11,291 nt of DNA, taken from assembly GCA_051745395.1 (NCBI GenBank), contig JBNJEA010000099.1:1-11291 (forward strand). The letters are read 5' to 3'. The notes under the pieces are model-generated. The model searched no databases. It saw only the letters and a program-made list of their open reading frames with translations, and was not told where the DNA came from. The translations under genes and the position numbers were made by a program. Positions 1 through 6,819 of this stretch are shown here, piece by piece; the first letter of the stretch is position 1, and every line of letters starts with the position of its first letter. This DNA is from JBNJEA01 sp051745395 (lineage in GTDB: Bacteria > Desulfobacterota > Desulfobacteria > Desulfobacterales > Desulfosalsimonadaceae).

Positions 1-1
1 C

Positions 2-310
2 GATGATCCGAACCTGACGGAGCGGTTTGAGCTCTTTATTGCCGGCAGGGAAATTGCCAACGGCTTTTCCGAGCTAAACGATCCGGTGGACCAGAAGGCG
101 CGCTTTGAGGCCCAGGTGGAAAGCAAGGACTCGGATGAAGGCGTGGTGCATACGGTGGACGAAGATTACATCGAGGCCCTGGAATACGGGATGCCGCCGA
201 CAGCCGGCGAAGGCGTGGGCATCGACCGGTTGGCCATGCTGCTCACGGATGTGCCTTCCATCCGGGATGTGATCCTGTTTCCCCACTTGAAACCGGCCGA
301 CCGGAAATAG
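2..310 (+). CDS. lysS: Lysyl-tRNA synthetase, class II (C-terminal fragment)
   Basis: This is the last 102 residues of a lysyl-tRNA synthetase, which charges tRNA-Lys with lysine in the cytoplasm; the gene starts outside the window. The reading frame is open from base 2, so it is longer than a GTG start at 86 would suggest. The fragment carries the class II LysRS active-site region: FELFIAGREIANGFSELND near its start and motif 3, GEGVGIDRLAML, at about bases 206-241, whose Arg contacts ATP in class II synthetases. It ends with the family-typical IRDVILFP followed by a short tail. Unlike the downstream genes it has no envelope role, but its stop lies only 45 nt before the Lol permease gene, so the two may share a transcript. 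The identification is secure from these motifs; only the missing N-terminus cannot be described. Confidence 0.96.
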   Translation, partial: DDPNLTERFELFIAGREIANGFSELNDPVDQKARFEAQVESKDSDEGVVHTVDEDYIEALEYGMPPTAGEGVGIDRLAMLLTDVPSIRDVILFPHLKPADRK

Positions 311-318
311 GCGGTCGG
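297..318 (+). other. Perfect 7-bp hairpin spanning the lysS stop codon
   Basis: CCGACCG (297-303) and CGGTCGG (312-318) are perfect inverted repeats around an 8-nt loop that contains the lysS TAG (308-310). No T-run follows, so a classical Rho-independent terminator is not supported. It could be an mRNA-stabilising or attenuating structure at the lysS-lolC junction, or chance in GC-rich sequence. Confidence 0.35.
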
Positions 319-355
319 ATCCGTCCATTAAGACCATTTGCGTGTTTGAATCGTT

Positions 356-1639
356 ATGGCGTTTGAATATTTCATCGGCGGCCGGTACTTAAAGTCCCGG
401 CACAAGCAAGGATTTATTTCCTTTATCACCGTGCTTTCCATGGCCGGTGTCGCCGTGGGCGTGATGGCCTTGATTATCGTGATTGCGGTCATGACCGGGG
501 CGGAGTCGTATTTTAAATCCAAAATTTTGGGCGTTGAACCCCATGTCGTGGTTCGCCGCCATGGCGACGCCATTGCCGAATACCGGCAGGTCATCGAACG
601 GATCCAGTCCATGGCCGATGTCAATTCCACGGCGCCGTTTGTTGAGACCCAGGTCATGCTCCGCTCTTCCAACGGCATCTCCGGGGCCGTGTTGCGGGGG
701 GTGGATCCGGCCTACGGCGACGAGCAGATCATGGGCATGACCGGAGAAGCCGTCCAAAAAAAGCTTGCCCCGCAAGAAAAAACCCCGCCGCCGGATACAA
801 ACGGCGGGGATCTGGCCGACCGGGGTGAGCGGGGCGACCGATCGGCTCCTCCCGGCATCGTCCTGGGCAAAAATCTTGCCCGCAAGCTCGGCGTCGGAAA
901 AGGCGACGCATTGTATCTGATTTCCCCCCGCGGCATGATGTCGCCGATCGGCCACATGCCGTCCATGAAACGGTTTTCGGTGACCGGCGTTTTCAGCTCG
1001 GGGTTTTATGAGTATGATGCCTCGCTTGCCTATGTTCACCTGAATCGGGCCCAGCAGTTGATGAAAATCGGGGATGCGGCCACCGGTATCGGACTTAAAA
1101 TCGATGACATGTATGCCGCCGACGAGGTGGCCGGCCAAATTTCCGACAGCCTGGATTTCCCCTACTGGACCATGGACTGGATGGAAATGAACCAAAATTT
1201 CTTTTCCGCCCTGAAACTGGAAAAGGAAGCCATGTTCGTAATCCTGACCCTCATTATCCTGGTGGCCGCCTTTAATATTGCCAGCACCCTGATCATGATG
1301 GTAATGAGCAAGACCCGCGATATCGCCATTTTAAAGGCCATGGGCGCCACCGATAAAAGCATCCGGAAAATCTTTGTCTTCAAGGGCATGACCATCGGTG
1401 TCATCGGCACCGCCATCGGTACCGGGCTCGGGGTGCTCGGCGCGGTGCTGCTCAAGCATTACAAATTTATTGAACTGCCCGGCGACGTCTACTACTTTAC
1501 CTCGCTGCCGGTGCAGCTCGAAGGGTTCGATATTTTGGCCATTATTGCCGCGGCCCTGGTGATCTGTTTTCTGGCCACCTTGTATCCGGCACGCAAGGCG
1601 TCGAAGTTGAACCCTGTGGAGGCGCTTCGCTATGGCTGA
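356..1639 (+). CDS. lolC: Lipoprotein-releasing ABC transporter permease (LolC/LolE family)
   Basis: This 427-residue inner-membrane protein is the permease half of the Lol machine, which uses ATP hydrolysed by LolD to extract outer-membrane lipoproteins and hand them to LolA. The N-terminus (EYFIGGRYLKSRHKQGFISF) is the LolC/E signature before TM1 (about residues 25-47). A periplasmic MacB-PCD-like domain follows to about 285, then TM2 (292-316), TM3 (345-366) and TM4 (390-410), ending in YPARKASKLNPVEALRYG. LolC and LolE of E. coli are 399 and 414 residues, so length fits. Residues about 137-165 form a charged, Pro/Gly-rich low-complexity insert before the conserved GIVLGKNLARKLGV. Only one LolC/E gene is present next to lolD, so it may work as a homodimer (LolF-like), making the lolC symbol conventional. 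The ATG at 356 fits the family N-terminus, although no strong Shine-Dalgarno sequence precedes it. Confidence 0.93.
   Translation: MAFEYFIGGRYLKSRHKQGFISFITVLSMAGVAVGVMALIIVIAVMTGAESYFKSKILGVEPHVVVRRHGDAIAEYRQVIERIQSMADVNSTAPFVETQVMLRSSNGISGAVLRGVDPAYGDEQIMGMTGEAVQKKLAPQEKTPPPDTNGGDLADRGERGDRSAPPGIVLGKNLARKLGVGKGDALYLISPRGMMSPIGHMPSMKRFSVTGVFSSGFYEYDASLAYVHLNRAQQLMKIGDAATGIGLKIDDMYAADEVAGQISDSLDFPYWTMDWMEMNQNFFSALKLEKEAMFVILTLIILVAAFNIASTLIMMVMSKTRDIAILKAMGATDKSIRKIFVFKGMTIGVIGTAIGTGLGVLGAVLLKHYKFIELPGDVYYFTSLPVQLEGFDILAIIAAALVICFLATLYPARKASKLNPVEALRYG
783..809 (+). repeat. Intragenic 8-bp perfect inverted repeat in the Lol permease gene
   Basis: CCCCGCCG (783-790) and CGGCGGGG (802-809) are exact reverse complements around an 11-nt loop, predicting a very GC-rich hairpin within the coding sequence. 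It encodes the PPPDTNGG portion of the low-complexity insert in the permease. The role is unknown. Confidence 0.6.
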
Positions 1640-2369
1640 TGGCAAAGAGCCGAAAAACGGTGGAAAAGATCTTGGTACGCCGTCTGCGGAGGCGCCGTTT
1701 ATCCGGTTGTCTGATATCACCAAGGGATACGTCTACAACGGCAACCGCATTGATATCCTAAATGGCATAAACCTTGATATCCGTCCCGGCGAAACCCTTG
1801 CCGTGGTCGGCGAGTCGGGCATCGGAAAATCCACGCTGCTTCATATCCTCGGCACCCTGGACCGGCCGGATAAGGGGGATTTGTATTTTCGCGGCAACAG
1901 CGTTTTTACGCTCGGCAACACCCGGTTGGCCGCGTTTCGAAACACCACTATCGGCTTTGTTTTCCAGTTTCACTATTTGCTGCCCGAGTTTACGGCACTG
2001 GAAAACGTGATGATGCCGGGGCTGATCAACGGCATGAAAAAGGCAAAAATCCGGACCGATGCCGAAGCCATCCTGGTGCGTGTCGGTTTGAAAGACCGTT
2101 TGAGCCATCGGGTCAATGACTTGTCCGGCGGCGAGCAGCAGCGGGTGGCCCTGGCCCGGGCCCTGGTGCTGCGGCCGTCGGTTCTGCTGGCCGATGAACC
2201 CACGGGCAATCTGGACAAGAAAAACAGTGCCCACGTGCATTCTTTTTTAGACGAGCTCAACCGGGAGATGCAGATGACGCTGGTGGTCGTCACCCATAAT
2301 ATGGAGCTGGCGCAATTCATGCAAAAACAGATGACGATTGTCGAAGGGAAACTTGTTGAAATTCAATAG
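1632..2369 (+). CDS. lolD: Lipoprotein-releasing system ATP-binding protein LolD
   Basis: This 245-residue cytoplasmic ABC ATPase powers lipoprotein release by the adjacent LolC/E permease. All nucleotide-binding elements are present: Walker A GESGIGKST (60-68), Q-loop at Q112, signature LSGGEQQR (164-171), Walker B VLLADE (184-189), D-loop NLD (193-195) and switch His in VVVTHN (H222). The stretch FVFQFHYLLPEFTALENVMMP (109-129) is highly characteristic of LolD and separates it from MacB or FtsE relatives. A hydrophilic N-terminal extension of about 20 residues precedes the ABC domain. The ATG at 1632 overlaps the permease stop by 8 nt and is served by GGAGG at 1618-1622, so translation is probably coupled. 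Its 3' end overlaps the bamA start. Confidence 0.95.
   Translation: MADGKEPKNGGKDLGTPSAEAPFIRLSDITKGYVYNGNRIDILNGINLDIRPGETLAVVGESGIGKSTLLHILGTLDRPDKGDLYFRGNSVFTLGNTRLAAFRNTTIGFVFQFHYLLPEFTALENVMMPGLINGMKKAKIRTDAEAILVRVGLKDRLSHRVNDLSGGEQQRVALARALVLRPSVLLADEPTGNLDKKNSAHVHSFLDELNREMQMTLVVVTHNMELAQFMQKQMTIVEGKLVEIQ
2343..2349 (+). promoter_or_regulatory. Shine-Dalgarno sequence deciding the bamA start
   Basis: GAAGGGA lies inside the 3' end of lolD and is the only good Shine-Dalgarno match before the bamA signal peptide. It sits 6 nt before TTG 2356 and 3 nt before TTG 2353, which favours 2356 over the more distal TTG at 2338. Confidence 0.55.
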
Positions 2370-4653
2370 CAGCAGTACGCGGGTATTCGCTACAGGTGTT
2401 GGATCGTTGCTGGCATTGGGTCTTACAATGCTGGTGGCAGCCGCCGCGGCCACGGCGGCGCCGCAAGTCAAATCAGTGGTTATCGAGGGCAACGACCGGA
2501 TCGAAGACGCCGCTATCCGGCGGGTGATTGAAACCGCCGACGGTGATGTCTACGATGAGGACGCGTTGTCTGCCGATCTTGAAGCCATCTACAACATGGG
2601 ATATTTCGATGACGTGCGGGTTTCGGTAAAACGGGAAGAAGACGGCAATACCGTGATTTTTACGGTTAAGGAAAAGCCCACCGTCCGGCGGATCGAATTT
2701 TCCGGCAACCGGGTCCACGATGACGAAAAAATCAAGGAAAACATTGATATTTCCACAGGTTCGATTTTAAATATATACCGGATCAAGCGCAACATCGAAG
2801 CCATCGAGACGCTTTACCAGGAAAAAAACTATCATAATGTCAGCGTCTCTCATGAAATCAAGTCGCTCGATCACAACCAGGCCGATCTGGAGTTTGTCAT
2901 CGAGGAAGGCGAAAAGGTCCGGATCAAGGAGATTATATTCCAGGGCAACGATGCCTACGATGATGATACACTCCGGGATTTGATGAAAACCTCGGAAAAG
3001 GGCTTTTTTTCCTGGTTGACCTCTTCGGGGGACCTGGATTCCGAAGCCCTGGACCAGGACATCATGCGCCTGACGGCCCATTATCACAAAAACGGCTATG
3101 CCGAGGCCCGGGTTGCCGACCCCGAGGTGAAATACAAGGGCGACTGGATCTATATCACCATCAAGATCGACGAAGGCCCGCGGTTTAAGATGGGTGACGT
3201 GGAATTCAAGGGCGATATGATCCGGCCGAAGTCCGAATTAATGGAAACAATCACCATTGACGAAGAGACCTGGTTTAACCGGCAAGCCCTGCAAAGCGAC
3301 GTGGTGGCCGTAACCGACGTTTATGCGGACGAAGGATTTGCCCGGGCCGATGTTTCGCCGAAAATCAGCAAACGCGAAACGGAAAATGTCATCGACGTGG
3401 TGTTTGCCATTGCGAAAGGTCAGCCGGTCTATTTTGAAAAAATTATTATCGAGGGCAACACCAAAACCCGGGACAAGGTCATTCGGCGGGAACTGCGGGT
3501 TTACGAGAAGGACAAATACAGCTCCAGCCGGCTGAAACGCTCCGTCCGGGAGCTGTACCGGCTCGATTATTTCGAGGATGTCGATGTCGAGACCACCCGG
3601 GGATCAGCGGCGGACCAGATGAAATTAAAAATCGACGTCAAGGAAAAACCCACCGGTACTTTCAGCTTCGGTGCCGGCTACAGCGGTATGGACGGGCTAT
3701 ACGTGATGGGCTCGGTCCAGGAGCGCAACTTTTTGGGACTGGGCCAGAACCTGGAATTCAAGGTCCAGACCGGCAGTGATTCCCGTCAGTTCCGGTTTTC
3801 TTTTACCGAGCCGTGGCTGTTTGACATCCCCCTGTCGGCCGGGATCAGCGCCTACAACTGGGAGCGCGACTACGATGATTATAACCGCGACAGCAAGGGT
3901 GGCTCGTTGCGGCTTGGCTACCCGTTGGCCGACTATACCCGGGGCTATATTTCCTATGCTTATGATGTCAGTGAAATCGATGATGTCAGGCCGGGCTTCG
4001 AGGCCATCATTGCCGAAGGATCCAACGTGGAAAGCAGCGTGACCGTCAGTACCGTATATGACTCCCGGGACCGGGCCATCAACCCCTCCGAAGGCTCCAA
4101 GCACCAGGTCAGTCTCCAGTATGCGGGCTTGGGCGGCGATATCGGCTTTGCCAAGGCTACGGCGGAATTGGGCCGCTATTTCCCCCTGATCTGGGACACC
4201 CGGTTTTTCTTGCATGGCGAAGGCGGATATGTCAAGGAAGCCGGCGGAAAACATCTGCCTGATTATGAAAAGTTCTACCTTGGCGGAATCAATTCGCTCC
4301 GCGGATTTGACTGGCGGGATGTCAGCGCCATTGAGGTGGATGAGGATGGAAACCGGTTCAAAGTCGGCGGGGAAAAGTTTGTTCAGTTCAACGCGGAATT
4401 TATTTTCCCCATCATTAAAAAAGCGGGCTTCATGGGGCTTGGGTTTTTTGATACAGGCAATGTCTACAAAAAAGGAGAACGGGTGGCGCTTGGTGAAATG
4501 CGGGAAAGCGCCGGCTTCGGCATCCGGTGGTATTCCCCGCTGGGCCCGATCCGCCTGGAAAGGGGCTATATTTTGGACCGGAAGAAAAACGCCGAGGGGG
4601 AATATATCGAAGATTCCGGCCGGTGGGAGTTTGCCATCGGCGGGGCGTTTTAA
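2356..4653 (+). CDS. bamA: Outer-membrane protein assembly factor BamA (Omp85 family)
   Basis: BamA is the outer-membrane core of the BAM complex, folding and inserting beta-barrel proteins. With the TTG start at 2356 it has 765 residues (E. coli 810). A signal peptide (about 1-34, hydrophobic core ending in an Ala-rich stretch) precedes five POTRA domains beginning near residues 38, 109, 189, 278 and 361, each with the characteristic I-x-G-N/D turn. The membrane barrel runs from about 434 to the end. The barrel carries the conserved Omp85 L6-loop motif as LRGF (648-651, bases 4297-4308) and ends in Phe, as outer-membrane proteins usually do. The start is uncertain: only TTG codons (2338, 2353, 2356) precede the signal peptide, and an ATG at 2428 would destroy it. 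The gene overlaps lolD by 14 nt and is followed by its chaperone partner skp. Confidence 0.95.
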   Translation: MKFNSSSTRVFATGVGSLLALGLTMLVAAAAATAAPQVKSVVIEGNDRIEDAAIRRVIETADGDVYDEDALSADLEAIYNMGYFDDVRVSVKREEDGNTVIFTVKEKPTVRRIEFSGNRVHDDEKIKENIDISTGSILNIYRIKRNIEAIETLYQEKNYHNVSVSHEIKSLDHNQADLEFVIEEGEKVRIKEIIFQGNDAYDDDTLRDLMKTSEKGFFSWLTSSGDLDSEALDQDIMRLTAHYHKNGYAEARVADPEVKYKGDWIYITIKIDEGPRFKMGDVEFKGDMIRPKSELMETITIDEETWFNRQALQSDVVAVTDVYADEGFARADVSPKISKRETENVIDVVFAIAKGQPVYFEKIIIEGNTKTRDKVIRRELRVYEKDKYSSSRLKRSVRELYRLDYFEDVDVETTRGSAADQMKLKIDVKEKPTGTFSFGAGYSGMDGLYVMGSVQERNFLGLGQNLEFKVQTGSDSRQFRFSFTEPWLFDIPLSAGISAYNWERDYDDYNRDSKGGSLRLGYPLADYTRGYISYAYDVSEIDDVRPGFEAIIAEGSNVESSVTVSTVYDSRDRAINPSEGSKHQVSLQYAGLGGDIGFAKATAELGRYFPLIWDTRFFLHGEGGYVKEAGGKHLPDYEKFYLGGINSLRGFDWRDVSAIEVDEDGNRFKVGGEKFVQFNAEFIFPIIKKAGFMGLGFFDTGNVYKKGERVALGEMRESAGFGIRWYSPLGPIRLERGYILDRKKNAEGEYIEDSGRWEFAIGGAF

Positions 4654-4694
4654 GTCATGTGGGGGCAAAAATGCGAATCCAAACAATTTTCCAT

Positions 4695-4702
4695 AGGGGA
4701 GG
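4695..4702 (+). promoter_or_regulatory. Strong Shine-Dalgarno sequence for skp
   Basis: AGGGGAGG ends 4 nt before ATG 4707. It selects this start over the in-frame ATG at 4671, which would add 12 residues in front of an otherwise typical signal peptide. Confidence 0.65.
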
Positions 4703-4706
4703 CAAA

Positions 4707-5228
4707 ATGAAAGCATACCAAAAGTGTCTGGCGGCCGTGATCTGTGTCCTGGTCTTCGGTGTTCCGGCCTACGGGGCCGATGTCGCCAAGATCGGCATTG
4801 TCGATTTCCAGAAAGTGCTCACCGAATCTGAAGCCGGCAAAAAGGTGCAGGCCGAGATTCAGAAAAAGGGCCGGAAAATGGAGTCCGATCTAAAGGAGCT
4901 GGGCGAAGAGATTGAATCCTTGAACCAGCAGTTGGATCGCGACTCCATGGTCATGAGCAAGGACAAACGGCAGAAAAAGCAGCGGGAGCTTGAAATCAAG
5001 AAGTACGATTTCCAGTCCATGCAGAAAAAGTATCAATCCCAGTTCCGGGAAATGGAAAACAAGCTCGTGGGCGAACTCCAGGAAGAAATCTTCGGGATTG
5101 CCGAAACCATCGGCAAACGCGAAGGCTACCTGTTGATCATTGAAAAATCCGCCGCCGTTTATTATCCCGGCACCATTGATATCACCGATCAGGTGATCAA
5201 GGCCTACAATGAACAACAAGATGGCTGA
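4707..5228 (+). CDS. skp: Periplasmic chaperone Skp/OmpH family
   Basis: This is a 173-residue secreted chaperone that holds unfolded outer-membrane proteins in the periplasm for delivery to BamA. A signal peptide with a basic start (MKAYQK) and hydrophobic core ends near VPAYGA (residues 19-24), and the mature chain begins with KIGIVDFQKVL, the family's beta strand. A highly charged alpha-helical stretch, about residues 40-135, would form the coiled-coil tentacles of the trimer. The C-terminal part (LLIIEKSAAVYYPGTIDITDQVIKAYN) matches the conserved Skp/OmpH ending. E. coli Skp is 161 residues, so length fits. The reading frame stays open far upstream into bamA, but the strong ribosome-binding site and the signal peptide fix the start at 4707. 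Its position between bamA and lpxD is the standard proteobacterial one. Confidence 0.93.
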   Translation: MKAYQKCLAAVICVLVFGVPAYGADVAKIGIVDFQKVLTESEAGKKVQAEIQKKGRKMESDLKELGEEIESLNQQLDRDSMVMSKDKRQKKQRELEIKKYDFQSMQKKYQSQFREMENKLVGELQEEIFGIAETIGKREGYLLIIEKSAAVYYPGTIDITDQVIKAYNEQQDG

Positions 5229-5274
5229 TCGAAACCGAACCGGTGTTTTTTCGGCGGTCTAGGAGCAAAAGAAG

Positions 5275-6315
5275 ATGGCGATTCCGCTTTCGCGATTGGC
5301 GGCGTTTGTTTCGGCAGAAATTCTCGGCAACCCGGAAAAACAAATCCAATACCCGGCCCCTTTTGATCATGCCGATGAAAACGCGATCACCTTTGTGGAC
5401 AAGCCGGCGCTTCTGAAAAAAATCGCTGACTGCCGCGCCGGCGCCGTTCTCGTTCCCCGGAGTGTCACCCAACGCGGCAACGCCAATCTGTTGTGCGTCG
5501 AAAACCCCCGGCTTGCCTTTGCCAAAATCATGCAGTTGTTCTACCCCCGCCGGCCCGCATTTTCCGGAATCAGTGCCGCAGCCCGCATCGGCAGGGCGTT
5601 TTGCTGCGGCAAAGATGTCAATATCGGCCCAGGGGCATATATCGGCGACCGGGTCACGGTCGGCGACGGGGTCACCATCCATCCGAATGCCTATATCGGC
5701 GATGATGTAACGCTCGGCGAAGGCAGTGAAATTTATCCCAATGTATCGATTCTCGAAAAAGTCGTCATCGGCTGCCGGGTCATTGTCCATGCCAATACCG
5801 TTGTCGGCAGCGATGGTTTCGGCTACACGCCGGACGGCCAGTATCATTTCAAGATTGCTCAGGTCGGCATTGTCCAAATCGATGATGACGTGGAAATCGG
5901 GGCGGGCAACACCATAGACCGGGCCACCTTCGGCCGGACCTGGATCCAGGAAGGGGTTAAAACGGACAACCATGTCCATATCGCCCATAACGTCACCGTG
6001 GGGGCCCACAGTATCATCGTGGCCCAGGTGGGTATTGCCGGCAGTGCCCAAATCGGCCGGCATGTCACCATAGCGGGGCAGGCCGGCGTCGGCGGCCATA
6101 TTGCCATCGGCGACGGGGCCACGGTCGGCCCCCAGGCGGGGGTGACCCGCTCGGTGGATGCCGGCGCCGTGGTTTCCGGCACACCCGAATTGCCGCACCG
6201 GCAATGGCTGCGGGTTCAGCAGGTCACCGCCCGGTTGCCGGAGCTGAAGAAAAAGATTGCGGCGCTGGAAAAACGGTTGCAGCAGCTTGAAAGCCCGCAA
6301 AAAAACGATGACTGA
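5275..6315 (+). CDS. lpxD: UDP-3-O-(3-hydroxyacyl)glucosamine N-acyltransferase LpxD
   Basis: LpxD catalyses step 3 of lipid A synthesis, transferring a 3-hydroxyacyl chain from ACP to the 2-amino group of UDP-3-O-acyl-glucosamine in the cytoplasm. The 346-residue length matches E. coli (341). An N-terminal uridine-binding domain (about 1-95, including ITFVDKPALLKKI and ENPRLAFAKIM) leads into a left-handed beta-helix of hexapeptide repeats (about 104-300, many IGxxVxIG/VTVG units). Conserved GSDGFGY (178-184) and TIDRATFG (213-220) fit the family. H238 in HIAHNV aligns with the catalytic His239 of E. coli. A charged C-terminal helix (about 312-340, LPELKKKIAALEKRLQQLE) completes the trimer architecture. 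ATG 5275 is preceded by AGGAG at 5261-5265. The gene begins 46 nt after skp. Confidence 0.96.
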   Translation: MAIPLSRLAAFVSAEILGNPEKQIQYPAPFDHADENAITFVDKPALLKKIADCRAGAVLVPRSVTQRGNANLLCVENPRLAFAKIMQLFYPRRPAFSGISAAARIGRAFCCGKDVNIGPGAYIGDRVTVGDGVTIHPNAYIGDDVTLGEGSEIYPNVSILEKVVIGCRVIVHANTVVGSDGFGYTPDGQYHFKIAQVGIVQIDDDVEIGAGNTIDRATFGRTWIQEGVKTDNHVHIAHNVTVGAHSIIVAQVGIAGSAQIGRHVTIAGQAGVGGHIAIGDGATVGPQAGVTRSVDAGAVVSGTPELPHRQWLRVQQVTARLPELKKKIAALEKRLQQLESPQKNDD

Positions 6316-6372
6316 AAAAGACGGTCCACGGCGCCGGAAACGGCGTCAGCGGCGGTTGCTGGAAAATGGAAA

Positions 6373-6819
6373 ATGAGTGAAGACAGCTACGATATCGGCA
6401 AAATTTGCCGGATTCTGCCCCACCGGTATCCGTTTTTGCTCGTCGACCGGGTGCTGGAGGTGGTTGCCGGAAGATACATCCGGGCTTTGAAAAACGTCTC
6501 CTTCAATGAACCGTTTTTTCCGGGCCATTTTCCTGCAAAACCCGTGATGCCGGGCGTTTTGATCATAGAGGGCATGGTCCAGGCCGGCGCCCTGCTGCTG
6601 GCCGAAACCCTGCCATCGGCGCAGCACGATGATGTCTGCTTTTCGGGAATCGACAAAGCCCGGTTCCGAAAACCGGTTATTCCGGGCGATCAGCTTGTTT
6701 TTGAAGTCGAAATTGTCCGGCAGCGCAACCGGGCGGTGAAGATGTCGGCCGCCACGGCGGTGGAGGGGCAGCGCGTTGCCGAAGCCAAACTGATGGCCTT
6801 GATCGGAGGAGGGATATGA
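6373..6819 (+). CDS. fabZ: (3R)-hydroxyacyl-ACP dehydratase FabZ
   Basis: FabZ dehydrates (3R)-hydroxyacyl-ACP to trans-2-enoyl-ACP during fatty-acid elongation. Because its substrate is also the acyl donor for LpxA and LpxD, it sits at the branch between phospholipid and lipid A synthesis. The 148-residue protein is a single hot-dog domain with LPHRYPFLLVDRV (15-27) and the catalytic stretch FFPGHFPAKPVMPGVLIIEGM (48-68), giving H52 and E66 as the active-site pair. SGIDKARFRKPVIPGDQL (91-108) is also typical of FabZ. ATG 6373 lies 57 nt after lpxD; the preceding purine-rich sequence offers only a weak ribosome-binding site. The stop overlaps the lpxA start in an ATGA arrangement, indicating coupled translation of the two enzymes that share a substrate pool. 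Confidence 0.95.
   Translation: MSEDSYDIGKICRILPHRYPFLLVDRVLEVVAGRYIRALKNVSFNEPFFPGHFPAKPVMPGVLIIEGMVQAGALLLAETLPSAQHDDVCFSGIDKARFRKPVIPGDQLVFEVEIVRQRNRAVKMSAATAVEGQRVAEAKLMALIGGGI
6805..6813 (+). promoter_or_regulatory. Shine-Dalgarno sequence of lpxA inside fabZ
   Basis: GGAGGAGGG lies at the end of the fabZ coding sequence, with its first GGAGG 6 nt before ATG 6816. It codes for the Gly-rich tail of FabZ and at the same time supports re-initiation on lpxA. Confidence 0.6.

Noticed and set aside
86..310. Separate 74-residue gene starting at GTG 86
   Set aside because: The frame is open to base 2 and the upstream residues match lysyl-tRNA synthetase, so it is the end of lysS.
316..323. CGGATCCG palindrome as an operator
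   Set aside because: Only 8 bp and partly within the lysS hairpin; no second copy or promoter context supports a binding site.
389..1195. 268-codon minus-strand reading frame
   Set aside because: Antisense to the well-supported Lol permease; the translation is His/Gly-rich and lacks domain motifs.
4527..4706. 60-codon N-terminal extension of Skp into bamA
   Set aside because: The extension lies within bamA in another frame and would bury the signal peptide; a strong ribosome-binding site precedes ATG 4707.
3697..4716. 339-codon minus-strand reading frame
   Set aside because: Antisense to the BamA barrel region, with no recognisable protein features.
5197..6300. 367-codon minus-strand reading frame
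   Set aside because: Antisense to lpxD; its Asp/Gly periodicity simply mirrors the hexapeptide repeats on the coding strand.
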